From Amblyornis subalaris (Eukaryota; Chordata; Aves; Passeriformes; Ptilonorhynchidae): a DNA stretch of 64,000 nt. The translations under genes were made by a program, and so were the position numbers. Shown here piece by piece: positions 33,681 through 46,800 of the stretch. The first letter of the stretch is position 1; each line of letters begins with the position of its first letter. The notes below the pieces were generated by a model, which ran no database searches, was not told where the DNA came from, and saw only the letters and a list, made by a program, of their open reading frames with translations. The stretch is taken from contig JACAXG010000168.1 in the NCBI GenBank assembly GCA_018881555.1, forward strand, positions 124,001 to 188,000. Reading direction: 5' to 3'.

Positions 33681-35733
33681 GAGGTCACTTTGGCCTGTTA
33701 GAGAACTCGACTCTAAACATCATAAGGCACCTGTTGAGCCAGTTCTTTCATTTCTCAGAGTCCCTCTGGATTGAAGTTATGTTGTTCAACATGTCGATTG
33801 CTCACCCTAAATTTTTATCATCATAAATTTCCTAGTTCCTTTTTCCTGTAGAATGACTTACAATTATTTTCACCAAAAATATAGTCTAGCCATTGAGCTG
33901 TATGATTGTACTTATCCAGATACCTAAATGTCTCTGACCTTCCTGCTGGGAACCACACTGAGGTTAAAATACAAGAGCAGCTTTGAATTCTTTTTTCATA
34001 TGAACAAAAGAGTAAAACTGCCTGAGCCAGAAGTGGCCAAGTATCCAGGGAACTGAAGCAGAAAACTATGGGTAGCTGTTGTGGATGTCAAACCCCTGAA
34101 CCTTCTTTGGCAATAAGCAGCCAGAGCTGTTTAGGGCACTAGAACTCATGCTAGGAAATGGAGGAGGTTTTTATTTGGTTTTCCATAAATATAGACATGA
34201 ACTTCTGCCAGGTTGTTTGCTTTAGGTTAATATTTCTGTAGCGTACAGGTGTTACTATGAGCTGTGAATGTCTGCTGTCTGTCTCTGGCCCTGTAAAGAG
34301 CAGAGTGTGGTGCTGTAAATATTAGCCCAGGCAGAGAAGTGTTTGCTCAGCCTTCCTCTGTGCTACCTCCCCCAGTAGTACTCTGATAGTACTCCTGACA
34401 AATGGCCCAGGCTCAGCATCTTTTGCACTTCCCAGTAACATGCTCTGGTTTTGACTCAAGAAGGGTTGTAGTGATCAAATCTTGAAAAAAAGCAGCAGAA
34501 GCACCAGTGTGCTGTAATCTTCATAAGACTAGTACTATACAAAATAAGGTACAACTGGGTAACTCAGCACATACTGCAAGCAGAATACGTCCTTGGTCAA
34601 ACCCACTCTTCACTGGCTGTGGCAGTCATGGATGTAGAGATGAAATGTCTAGCATATCACTGGAATTGCTACTTGCTGTAATACAGTGATATACAGTAAT
34701 TTCAGAGGAAAACTAACGATTTGCGCTCTTGGTTTGTTCAAAAGGGCTGCCCAGTAATGGAAAGGACTGTCCATTGCCATTAATTTGAACAGAAGATGAA
34801 CTGTCCTGCAGATACTGCAGGGATCTTCCTGCCACCAAAGACAGGAACAACTAATGAGCAAACAGTACCAGCATGGCGAATGGATTTCCTGTTTCACAGA
34901 GGACTCCACATGGAGTCTAGGATAAGATGTAACATAGATATGGCCTGTCGTGCATCCAAACCTGCTGAATGAGTCCTTAATGTGTTAGAGCAAAAGCTTT
35001 CATGCAGTGTATCGAGTCCTTCATAGCCTGAAAGCAATATGAAGAAGATGAACTGTGATGGCTCCAATGAATTTCAAGAACATGAGGTTTGGTGCTAACN
35101 TTTTCCATTAAAGGCAGTTACTTGAATTGTAATCTGCACTGCAAGGACCAGAGGCTCAGGAATGATAAAACAAAAATGAAAAGCAAAGTAGGGAAGTATT
35201 GCAGGTGAGGAGGAGAGGCAGTGAGGGAAGGAAATGTACAAAACAGTACTGGTCATACTACCTGTAATGTACTGGGAGAGAGTTCCTATGACTGCTATAA
35301 AAGCAGTTGCTGTCTTTGGCTTATGATTCTCAGAGCAACAATCAACACCACACAACCTCTATGAGGAGGAAATAATGACAAAACAGACAATGCAAACCTG
35401 ATGCCTGATCACCTTGCAAACAGCTGTTTTTTTCAATCTCAATGCACACCAGGCAGAGCAACATTTACCTCTGAGAGTAAATGAAGAGTAAGACGGTTCA
35501 CTCTTGGAGTCTGAATGCAAGTTCTGTCTTCATGAGATTCAGTAGAAAGAAACTGCAGCTCTGTAATAACATTGGCTCTGGTTCGCTGAGGTAACTGTTT
35601 GCCTACTTGACTGTGACAGACTTCTTTACTGACTGTTTCCCCCAACTCTTTTGAAGTGACAGCCCATCACTCATATATGCACAAGGATGACACCCTCCAA
35701 CCAGCGGCTGACAAGCAAACTCTTTAGGAAAAA

Positions 35734-35763
35734 GATCACACTCTCTAGGGAAAGAGTGTGATC
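35734..35763. repeat. Perfect 11-bp inverted repeat (hairpin)
   Basis: GATCACACTCT (35,734-35,744) and AGAGTGTGATC (35,753-35,763) are exact reverse complements around an 8-base spacer. It could fold as a hairpin or be a bipartite protein site. No mobile-element ends or gene lie next to it. Confidence 0.85.
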
Positions 35764-36149
35764 ACATGAATGTGCCTGCATATCTCTGGACTCAAAGAAT
35801 TTGCAAAGAAATTGACTTCCTTGTGGGCAACTCAAGATCCCATGTACAAAGGGTAACAGTCCTCACGGACTTGTGGTTAAGTGACTGTATTTAAGTGGTG
35901 ACATACTGCCCAGGTACTGCTTGGCCTTATGAACAGAATCATACTTACTGCAGTAGTAGCTGACAGGTTGTTATGGACAAATCTGCCAGGACAATAAGGA
36001 AATGAACAAGATGTCCAAATTTTGCCTGCGTTTAATCCCCACGCAACCTTGATGCATGAGAATAACATTTCAGTTTTGGGTAAACAAAATACTGGCAAAG
36101 ATCTGACAAGAGTTTACTTACCATGAGACTTGGTCACACATCTATGCCA

Positions 36150-37560
36150 CGGAATTATAGAATCATGTAATTGTTCAGGTTAGAAAAGACCTTTAAGATC
36201 ATCAAGACCAACCGTTAACCCAGCCACTGCCAAGGCCACCACTGACCTATGTCCCCAAGTGCCACATCTACATGTGGCATCTTCTAAATCCCTCCAGGGA
36301 TGGTGACTCCACCACTGCCCTGGGCAGCCTGTGCCAGGGCTGGACAGCCCTTTCTGTGAAGAAATTTTTCCCAATATCCAACCTAAATCTCCCTGGTGCA
36401 ACTTGAGGCTGTTTCCCCTTGTCCTGTCACTGTTCCCTGGGAGCAGAGCCTGACTCCCACCTGGCTCCACCCTCCTGTCAGGGAGTTGTGGAGAGCAAAA
36501 AGGCTCCCCCTGAGCCTCCTTTTCTGCAGGCTGATGTAGCTATGGTGCAGTCTGGGCCCTGTGAAGGGGGCTCAGAATGGGTGAACTTTCCCTTGCAGGA
36601 CTCTGTCCCTGAAGGCGGAGCAAAGGAGGAATCAGCAGCATAGCTACATGCGTTTACTTTATGCTTTCTCCTCCGTCACAGAACCTTAAGCTTTGTGACA
36701 GGTTAGCTTGGTTTGAAATTCCCGCTAACTATAATGTAATTAGCCAGTTTAAATTTGTTCCTCCTCTGAGATGTCTCATTGGTCTTCTCTCATGTATCTG
36801 TATACTCTGATTGGTTACACTCTGTTATCCCTACCCTTTAAAGCAGCAGAGAAAGAGCGGGTAGGGGTCTCTCTGCTAACTTCCCTTCAAGCTTTGTTCA
36901 CCCTGCCTCATCAGCAGAGACAAATAAACTTGGAATATAGTTACAGAAGTCCAATTCTTTCGTCCTCTTGCCTTCGCTGCTACCTTAAAGAAGCTGCCTG
37001 TTGTGAGAGTTGTCAAACTGCTTCTGTGCACTGAGAACCTAGGAGGTCGCGAGCCCAGCTGAATCCAGGCAAGGGCAGGAAAAGCGGCAGGCTGAGCCTT
37101 CACAGCTCCCTCAGCCATTCCTCATCAGACTCATGCTCCAGCCCCTTTCCCAGCTCCATTGCCCTTCTCTGGACTCACTCCAGCACCTCAGTGGCCTTCT
37201 TCTCATGAGAGGCCTACAACTGACCCCAGGATTTGAGGTGTCTTAGCAGGGGACAGTCACTGCCCTGGTCCTGCTGGTCACACTATAGCTGGTACAAGCC
37301 AGGTGCCACTGGCCTTCTTGGCCACCTGGGCACACCTGGGCTTACGTTCAGCCACTGAGGACCAGAACCTCCAAGTCCTTTTCCACTGGACACTTTCCAG
37401 CCGCTCTGCCCCATGCTTGGAGCATTCCATGTGGTTGTTGTGATCCGAGGGCAGGATCCAGCACTTGACCTTTTTGAACCTCACGCAATCGGCCTTAGCC
37501 AACCAACCCAGCCTGTCCAGATTCCTCTGTAGAGCCTTCCTGCCGTAATACTCCTAACCA
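36150..37560 (-). mobile_element. CR1 LINE split by an LTR
   Basis: The right part of ORF2 and the 3' UTR read in reverse: 'tagaatcatgtaattgttcag' at the left, 'ccctgggcagcctgtgcc', then 'tttctgcaggctga' at 36,534. After the LTR the same element resumes at about 37,097 with 'cacagctccctcagcc' and runs to 'ctgtccagattcctctg'. Removing 36,535-37,096 restores a continuous CR1, which proves the order of insertion. The element is frame-broken. Confidence 0.92.
36535..37090 (+). mobile_element. Solo LTR, ERVK-like, 556 bp, 6-bp target duplication, nested in CR1
   Basis: Starts TGTAGCTATGG and ends ...AAAGCGGCA, with TG...CA termini. It is flanked by perfect ggctga copies (36,529-36,534 and 37,091-37,096). 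Promoter-like parts are visible in order on the plus strand: attggtt CCAAT-type motifs (about 36,778 and 36,810), a tttaaa TATA-like box (36,837-36,842) and an AATAAA polyadenylation signal (36,923-36,928). This gives U3, R and U5 of roughly 330, 80 and 150 bp. A 6-bp duplication points to a class II (ERVK/alpharetrovirus-like) integrase. I cannot name the family. Confidence 0.9.
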
Positions 37561-39989
37561 ACTCGGTGTCCTCTGTCATTATAGGACCTATATGAATGTG
37601 AAAAAGGCAGCAAAGACAACATAAAGCACAGATGCTAAAACCTGAGGAAATCAAGTCAGAGTTGATCACTGTTTAAGTAGTTGTTTGAGAAGGCCAAAGG
37701 CCCAGACCTTGCATGAATTAGAGAAAGCAATTCCTGAGATACTATACATTGCACTGGTAGATGCAAAGTAAGTCAAAGCTGGCCTGTACAATTTCAAATG
37801 GAAAGAATGATGAAAGCTTTGGTGGTGAGANACTGGTAATTATCCAACTCTCTGAGACCTGTAAAAAGGTTACAGTGCTGGTTGGCATGTGTGAGGGGAA
37901 GGGAGGAGTGACCAAATAACCTTGTATGTCATGGGTCCTAGGCAAAGATTCATAGAAGTATGAAAAATCAAGAAAGGGACCATTCCAATGCATTCCAATG
38001 CAGCCATAGACTGTGCTGACTATTGAAGAGTAGCGAATTGGCTGATTCTTTGCCAGACATTAGGTTAGAGCTCCTCTACTTGGACACTTGCCAAGAGAAC
38101 CTGCAAACACTGTTATAACATTCAGTTTGGAAAGGAGAATTTTCCCTTTCCTTTTTTATCTGCTGCAGATCTGCAGCATTCAAAGCTGAGTTACTGAATC
38201 ATTTCAGAGGGCTTTGAGGGAAGACTTATAGAATCAGAAAAACAGTCTGGAAAGGAACTTGAAAGATCCTCTACACTGTTCTCTTATACCAATCTGGACT
38301 GACCTGTCTACAGCTGCTTTTAAAGGTACCCCGTACATATGATATCTTATTTTTCTTCCCTCCCCACAAAAGTTGTTATCCTATTGTACAAGAAATTGTA
38401 TTGGTCCTTGACAAATCTGGGAGAAAATTAGCAAGCCTGTTATTTTCCCAGAGCTTGTAAAGTAATTGTTTATATTCTTGCCTTTCTCAAGCACACACAC
38501 TGTTTTCTCTTCTCCAGGCTTTTCTCCTCTGAGAGGCTGGCTACCAATGCACTGAGTTTACTGAAATCAGTCTTTGCTTAGGAGAAGCATAAAACCAGCA
38601 AAATTGAAGTGACATACTAATGACCACAGACTGACAACTGCTACCATTCAAAATTGCTCTTTACATTCATATTCCTGAAAGGCTACACCTGTCACCTACA
38701 CTAGGTGCAGCAGAGCTTCCTCCCCAAGGTTGTCTTCACCTTCTACATCCCGAAAGCCAGTAACACATCCCAAAAACTTCCTGTACCACTGCTACTCCCG
38801 TGATGAGGGATGTGGGGGCAGCTCTTATCTCACACTGCTGTGCAATGGATGATTCTGCATGGTTTTACTTCCAAGCAGCCTGGAACAAAAATGGCACTGC
38901 CCAATTTTATTTCCTTTTAACCATCATTCAAACTGTCTAGAAAAAATGATCCTACAGTCTCAAAGTATACAAATACATGATGTAGAAGGCAACGTTTTTT
39001 CTCCTGTCTGTTATTCCTCACAAGTTGCAAACTACTGTATTAATAATCCAGCTATAGTAATAATCCAAACAGGTCTCTATTGTGCCACAGCCATCATTTG
39101 GATCATGATTAAAAACTTTCAGATCTATTTGTTTATTTTTGTCATGTCTCACAATAACATAGAGACGTTCACAGGATCAAGCCAGATCATGTTTTTTCAT
39201 ATCACCATTAAAAGTAAGCCTCTTTGCTCCTAGTTTTTCTTCAGTTTAACTACTCTCTTGCCTCCTCCTGAATGCTAACTGCAAACAATTACCTTGAAAG
39301 TTAAAAAGACTCCATTCCATCCACCATTTTCCTTAAGTTCCTCCAACTATTAGACTTCAAGCCATGGTGAGAATGGTTTTCCCTTCCTCTTTAAGCATGA
39401 AGTAGAGCCTCCAATGTTTGTGGACAAGTTGTTTCGATTCAGAGAAATTCTCTCACAGCAGTTCTCTGCAGTAAGCATGAGGACTAATCTTTTTTAAAAG
39501 CTCAAGAAGAGGAGGGCACCACAGAATTGGATTGTGAATACTTAAAGTATTTGCACAGTTATTACCCTTTTTGCTGGGGTTTTTGGGGAGATGGGGTAGG
39601 TCTCTCTACTCATGCAAACAATTGACCTACAAAACATTTGCCTCATTTTCATATACTAATATTTGATATGCATGTGTTGGACTGTGACTTTTTCACACTG
39701 GTTAATTTGATTTTGCGATGCAAATTAAAAGGAAGCATAGGTGCCTAAATGCCGGGTGGGCTCTCAGAATTGTCATCGTTCATGTGCGTGCAGACAAGCA
39801 GCTCAATCAAGGCACAGCCAGCAACAGCTAAGAAACTGAAATAAAACTCTTCACAACAAGGCCGAAAGGAAGAAGCCACAAGCTCAGTCATCCTTTCTGC
39901 AGACCCAAGAAGCACTAGGGCAATCTACTCAAAAGCCAGTCAGCATCTGTCTCCTCCAAGAACACTCCCTCCGTTTGAGACTTACTGTC

Positions 39990-40880
39990 CTTTACCCGAG
40001 TACGCCCCCGAGGGTGCGCGGTCACAGCTCTGCCCTCGGTACTGAGGTATGCTATGAATCAATCAACAAACGCCTTCCGCAGCCCCTTCCAAAACGCCCG
40101 TTTCGAAGCGTCCTTGCACTGCCCAGCCTCGGACCTAGCGGCTCCTCGACCGCCCTGGGGAGAGCGGCCGCGGAAGAAACCCCGACCCGCCCAGCCCGCA
40201 CCAGCTCGACGGCCGCCCGCCTCCTCCGCCCGCCGTGGCGCCCGCGGGCGGGTCCCGCACCCGGCGTGGGTCGGGCCGGGGGCGGCGCTGGCTTCCCTCA
40301 CCTCGACGGGGCGCTTCGGGCTCAGGAGAAACGAGGCGGGGCCGCGCGCAGCATGTGAGCTGCAGCCCCGGCGCTCGGAGCCACCGACCGCCAGCATGGG
40401 GCCGGCGCTGCTCCTTGGGCTGCTTCTCTCCCGAGCCGGTAACAGCGCCCGGGGCGCGGGGCGGGCTGGGCAGGGCGGATGTCCCCGTCCCTCTCCCGGC
40501 GGGCGGACAGCGGGACCGCCCGCACCCCGGTCCCGCCGCGGGGCGGCCGCGGGTTGCAGGGGCGGCGCCGGGGTCGCGGCCGTGAGGGTTGACCGCTGCT
40601 CCCCCCGGTGCCGGGCGGGCCCGGCGCGCGTCCCGAACGCGGCGTTCCCAGACGCTACCAGGCTCTCCCGGCCACCGGCTCCAGCTGCCCCGCGCGCAGG
40701 CGGCGGGTAGGAAGGAATTCGCGATTTAAACCGGGAAAGGCGGCTGCTGCTTTGGCCCGAACGGAGAACCTCCAGTGTGGTTGTGGCCAAACTGGAGGGA
40801 CGCTCAGGGGAGGGGAACGTCTGCCCTGGAGGCAAGGCGTGAGGAGGCGAGAGGAGATGCCAGGAGCCGATCTCTGAATG
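39990..40880. promoter_or_regulatory. GFRA3: CpG island, GFRA3 promoter and exon 1
   Basis: A sharply bounded block, extremely rich in G+C and CpG, from about 400 bp before the GFRA3 ATG to about 450 bp into intron 1. Long open frames on both strands (up to 279 codons) occur here by composition only. No TATA box is evident. Confidence 0.78.
40396..40438 (+). CDS. GFRA3: GFRA3 exon 1 (signal peptide)
   Basis: Codes for MGPALLLGLLLSRA plus one base, a short leucine-rich secretion signal. The phase-1 junction with exon 2 gives ...RAGDLVALPRSDC. No other ATG in the CpG island gives a hydrophobic leader joined in phase. The donor is GTAACA. Intron 1 (40,439-43,879) is the longest intron and holds a CR1. 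Confidence 0.8.
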
Positions 40881-43800
40881 CGGCCGGACGGGCTCCACGC
40901 GAGGATTCGCCTGAGCTGGTCCCTGCTGCGCCGCGCTCTCACTGGCTTCGCCCAGAGCAGTTTTTGATACCTACCCACTATGCATTCCCCCTCTAGAATG
41001 CTTCTGGCCCATAGTTTTCCGAGACGAGGCTTAGTGTGCCAAGACCAATCCTCCTGCAGAGATGCAGCTGATCGTTCTACTCTGCCTCCTACTACTGCCA
41101 AATCAGAAGAGTTGAGGATTGAAATTATTCCTTTTTCCACTTCATCTCTTGTTCAGTCTTCATGGCTGGTGTGACTAGGAATAAGCAAATTAGAAACTGC
41201 TCTGAAGCATTCCTAGTTCCTGGCTAGGGGTGCTTTACACTCAGAAAAAGCTGCAGCTGCTGACTATCACCATGATTGCTAAAAATGGGCTGTTGCACTT
41301 AGACCTCAGTAGCATTGGCAGCCACATGATTACGAATGATTTCCCAGGATTTGCCATGTCCAGATGCCAGTGCTTCTTTGCTAACTGTGTTTAATAAAGG
41401 AAGGACTTCCCTTCTGTAATCCTTGTCTCTTTAAATACCATGGTGCAACAGAGGCAACAAGATATGACAGGACATTGAAAAGGGAGAATAAAGGTGTGTT
41501 GTATTACCTATCCATGTTTTTCTAAGACATAAATAATCATAATCTATTAATTGGTTATTACCTTTTAATTTTTTTTTGTTTTTAAATACAGAACAGATTC
41601 CCATACACATACATCTTTAACATGTTCTGCAACCTAGACCATAGATCTAGGAAAGAATTAGCTTTGTCATTCTTTCACTTTGTTAATGGAATACTAAGAC
41701 AACGTTTTTAAAAAATGAAATAATGTGTCAAATTTCAGGGCTTCAACAATGCACAGCTATTAAATGATGTCTGTAGAGGATGACTGTTTTAAATTTGAGG
41801 TTTACAGCAGCTTCACCTGAACCCACTGTGCTGGGTACAAAGCATTCCTGGTGAGAGATTTTTCAGGGAGCTTGAAAAGTCATTGAGTCTCTACATAAGA
41901 GCCAGGTGAACTACAAAGTACAGTAAGTTGCTAGAAGAACAAAGAAACTTGTACAAGTGAGACAGAGGTACCTAGATAATATTACAGGGCTGTAGGAAAA
42001 GTAGAAAGTTTGAGAAGCAGGCTGGCATAGAATTATGCATTCTACTGCTTACAGCAAATAAACTCATGAAGCCAGCAAAAGCAAACTAAGTGAAAGAACA
42101 AATTACATGGTGAAGATGGTACACTGGGCAATATGAGTTGTACCAAGATTTTTTCCTAATTTATACTGATGATAGACTGAAATAGTACTACTGTGCCTGC
42201 TGAACAAGAGAATGATAGGTAAGATGATGTACCCAAAGAACATTAAAGGCAGATGTAAGGCTTAGCACAGTCTTTTCCTAAAACCATCCGAGCAATATTG
42301 ACCTGAAGGGAAGAAACATACCAGCCTATACATAAATTTTATTAGCAAACTGTCTTGTTCCAAGACTTCATTGTACTTGTACATAGATTCATATACTGCA
42401 GAAATGAAGAAAGATTACAGACTGAATTCACCTACCTATGACAACAGAATCATAAAATCATAGAAAGACTTGGGCAGGAAGGGACCTTAAAGATCATCTT
42501 GTTCCACACCCCTGCCATGGGCAGGGACACCTTCCACTAGACCAGGTTGCCCCAAGTCCCATCCAGCGTGGCCTTGAACACTGTCAGGGATGGGGCAGCC
42601 ACAGCTTCTCTGGGCAACCTGTGCCAGGGCCTTACCCCACTCTGAGTAAAGAACTTCTTCCTAACATCTAATCTAAATCTCGCCTTTTTATTTTAAAACT
42701 GTTCCCCCTTGTCCTATCACTATCTGCCTGTATAAAAAGTTGCTATCCTTCCTTTTTTTATAAGTCCCCTTTAAGTACTGGAAGCGGCTCTAAGGTCCTC
42801 CCTGGAGCCTTCTCCAGGCTGAATAACCCCAGCTCTCTCAACCTGTCTTCATAGCAGGAGGTGGTCCAGCCCTTGGAGCATCTTTGGGCCTGCACTGGAC
42901 CCAGTCTAACAGGTTGATATCCTTCCTGTGCTGAGGGCCCCAGAACTGGATGCAGCACTGCAGGTGGGGTCTCACAAAGGTAGAGCAGAGGGGTAGAATC
43001 TACTCCCTTGACCTGCTGGCCATGCTGATTTTGATGCAGCTCAGGATATGTTTGGCTTTTTGGGCTGCAAGTGCACATGACCAGCTCACCCATGAGAACT
43101 CTCAAGTCCTTCTCTGTAAGGCTGCTCTTAATGAGTTCATCTCCCAGTCTGGACTTGGGTCTGGGATTGCCCTGATGCAGGTGCAGCACCTGTACTTGGA
43201 CTTGTTGAACTTCATGAGGTTCTTATGGGCCAAGCCTTCATGTGCATTTTTGGCAGAGATTTTGATGACTGGGTTCTATGCGCTTAAATTAACTGCATAT
43301 CAGCACTTCTGGATAAAGTTACTTGTATCCTATGTTAAGGATTCATTTTATTATGCAAAAAATAGACATTCTTAAGTCTTCAGGCTCAGTAAAGTGGTTG
43401 TTTTTACACCCTATAAATGGCTTTCTCAGTACATCTCTTAATGACCAGCATATACTTTAGTAATTGCAGCAGCACTGACTCATAGTGCACAGTATGGTGT
43501 TACTATGTGCTTATTGCACTGCGGTTTTCAGTGCCCAGATAGAAGAGCTTCTTCAAAACAGGCCTCAGCAACCTCAAGGTTTCACAGGGATTTACTAGTC
43601 CATAAAATAGAGAGCAATCCCTGATCTTGGCCAAGTTGAATAAAATTATTTTTGAGACTTTGATTTAACCTTTTGTTCCCTCTTTCATATATACTCATCC
43701 TTTTGTTTCTAAATGGAGATAGCTCTTGTTCCTTACTACTCCATGTGAAAGATCCCAACAAGTTCTGCTTCTTGCAAGGAGTCCTTGTTGAAGATAGGAT

Positions 43801-46800
43801 CCATGCAGAGCAATGACAAGGTGCTTGTGTGGCATTCATCTTGACTGGGGTCTTAACAATCTTTTCTGTACTTTACCAGGAGACCTTGTGGCTCTGCCCA
43901 GGAGTGACTGTGTCGTGGCAGAGCAGCTGTGCCTCTCCGACTCTACCTGCAATGCCACGTACAGGACCCTGGAAAACTGTGCCCTGGCCAAGACTCGCCT
44001 CCTTCCACTAGATCACGATAGCAGGGTCAGATGTCTGAATGCAGAACTTGACCTCGGGAACAGCTCTTTGCTCCACTGCAAGTGTCACCGGCGCATGAAG
44101 AGACAGGAGCACTGCTTACGCATTTTCTGGACTGTTCACTCCAGCATGACAGATGGTGAGATGAAGTAATGTAAATTTACAAGTTATTAATAAGGCTTAC
44201 CCCTGCTCCCCATCTGAAAACAACTGTGAAAGTCCACTTCCCAAAACTGTAGATAATTGCTTTGGAACCATATCTCCTAGTAAAGACAATTCATTACAGC
44301 TCTGCTTGATAAGCAGAGAAAACTGATCTGGTCTGTGACCAGCCCTTCAAATATACCAGGGACCCCAAGAGACAAAGACAGCTACACTGAGGTAGTTAGA
44401 TTTAGTGCTGTGAAAAATACCTCAAAATGGTCCAGTCTGTCCATCACTGAAAATGCACGTGATTTTGACACACACTGCCATGGCATCCCTAAGCATTCTG
44501 CTGCTTTCTTTAGTGGGATGCTTCTACTTGACCTCCCACAAGAGCGTGCCTATGCTGCTCAGCTCCTCACTCATACTGAAGCTGAAAAATCCAAATGACA
44601 ACATAGACCAAATTCCAGCTGGACAGAACGTAATGTTGGTTTTACACAGTAATAGCTTCTCATTTCCAGCAGAACCATTCTGGCATTTGGCTTTGAGTGA
44701 GACAGAGCATTTCTGAACTCCAGCACGAGGAAAGAACCAGGCATAAAAAAGAAAATATCCATTTAAGAATAAATAAATAAATAAAGCTGGTCACAAAGCA
44801 TTTCTCCCATCTCCCACCGCATAAAATATCTTGTATCTTGCCTAGGTTATCTCAATTTGGAGACCTCTCCCTATGAGAATCCAGCAAATGAAGAACACTG
44901 GAATACAAATTATAATAAACTGGCAGCTCTGATATCAGGTAAGAATCAGGTTACATCTTTATAATGCTGCCCTCTCTTATCTTTTCATGGGTTGAAGATT
45001 ATTAAGAACTATTTGGGGTAATGGCCCCTTTCATAAGAGGAATGCCTGCTCTGGATACTTGCCTAAATTTGTCCCCCCTACCAAGTGTAAATATAGCTAC
45101 AGATGCAGCCCACGAAACCAGGAGTAACCCACAATGATCCATTTTCTGAAACAAGCACCCTACCACGAACCAAAAAAAAAAAATACTCTTTTGTAACCAG
45201 TATAACTACACTGTCATACTGCAGGCACATAGAAGGACTGATTTGCTTTGCTCTTTTTGATGTTTCCAATCTGACCATCAAGAAAGGAGTACTCCTATTT
45301 CCACACAGAATATCTTCTGGAGACTTGCTTCATGGTTTTTGTGTTTCTTTTGTCTTTATAGGCTCACAGTTAGCAGGTGATGCAACAAATCCATGCCTGA
45401 AAGCAACACATGTCTGTAATCTGAGCAAGAAGTGTTTTCGTCTGCGCACAGACTATGCCTCCATCTGCACCAAGGGAGCAGGAAGTGAGGATGTGTGTGA
45501 CCGGCGCAAGTGCCACAGAGGGCTAAGGAATTTCTTTGAGAAAGTTCCTGAGGATTTCACCAAAAGGATCCTCTTCTGTCCATGTCAAGACGAATTTTGT
45601 GGAGAAAGACGCCGGAAAACTATTGTTCCTGATTGTTCCTTCCAGTATAACACCAAACCCAATTGCCTCTGGCTTCTGGACTCCTGCTTAGAAGACCATA
45701 TCTGCAAGTAGGTCAGGCAGCAGCGGATGTTATCCAAAAGAAGAGAACAACATTGACACTGATGGTCTCATTTTCCTTCCTACAGATCCCGACTGGCTGA
45801 CTTCCAACAAAATTGTCAACCTGCAGACATGTCTCCAGATGGCTGCTCTCTGCACAACCATGCTGCATGCATGCAGGCTTACATGGGGATGATTGGTAAG
45901 TGATATCCACAGGAACATACAGAGTGGATGCTTTCAGGCCACAAACTTGCAGGCACACAGATGCTATGAAGGACCATCCTGGTGTCCTGCAGAAGGTAGT
46001 GCTCAGTACACCAGTGAATATGCCTTACTAATGTACATGCAGGCCAAAGTCAGCTTTTCCATAATATTTATTGCTGTACTTTGCCCCATCCTTGCCTGAG
46101 ATTTCTGAACACCTCTGCATCATCAGCTGGTGCAAAGCGCTTTAAGTGCCTCATCAACAGGGCTCTGTGGGCTTGTGTGAACCAAGTCACTCCTGATGCT
46201 GGATTTATGTCCCATCACAGCAGTGATTCAACATGGCATTCCATCACTGCCTGACTTTTAGACTCCTGAAAGCTTGTTAGTATTGTGCACACTTACATTC
46301 TCAGGGCCAGCCAGAACATGGCACTACCAGCTATTAGAAGGAAGGTTGTCTTTAGTTTTAGTAATTTACTATCTACCAACCTACTAATACTTTTTCAGAG
46401 TGGCTCAAAAGAGGATGTAAAGAGCAGCAGTACTTCACAAGCTGTAAATCTAGACTATACCTTCCATTTTTCCAGATGGCTCTGCTGGTTTTATGCTAAA
46501 TGAACACTGCCTGAGTGGCACACTACAGGTGTGCAGTATTTGTGTGGCAAAAGGCACCTGGCTACACGGTGTTGCCAGCTACACAAGAAGCAAGAGCACC
46601 TTTTGCTGCCATATGCCAGTACCACAGCTGAGTCCCTGCAGGCGCTTCACATCCTAAAATTAAAATCCTTCCCAATTTAATGTTTGCGCCAGCTTCAGTT
46701 CTCAATACATCTCACAATCAGAGTGCCTGACTCAGGAGTAGCAATCTCAACACTTTCTCACAGCCCAGCAGATTTCAGGTAGGTTCATCAGGCCTGGGTC

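Larger units (their letters stand above)
30011..39990. other. Intergenic, CtBP-like to GFRA3 (divergent promoters)
   Basis: The two genes point away from each other, so this 10-kb stretch may hold regulatory DNA for both. Half of it is CR1 and LTR sequence, listed separately. No exon of FAM53C or CDC25C, which lie between KDM3B and GFRA3 in human, was recognised in any frame. 30,060-31,550, 33,690-36,150 and 37,570-39,990 show nothing I can name, apart from the hairpin at 35,734. Confidence 0.5.

Noticed and set aside
39705..39730. Octamer-like ATGCAAAT upstream of GFRA3 (and another near 11,592)
   Set aside because: An 8-mer is expected by chance at this length, and the second one is inside an LTR.
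40054..40898. 218- and 279-codon open frames around GFRA3 exon 1
   Set aside because: Same CpG-island artefact; no splice or homology support.
44335..44716. Two overlapping 87-codon frames in GFRA3 intron 2
   Set aside because: No family resemblance. The intron is bounded by well-supported exons 2 and 3 in phase.
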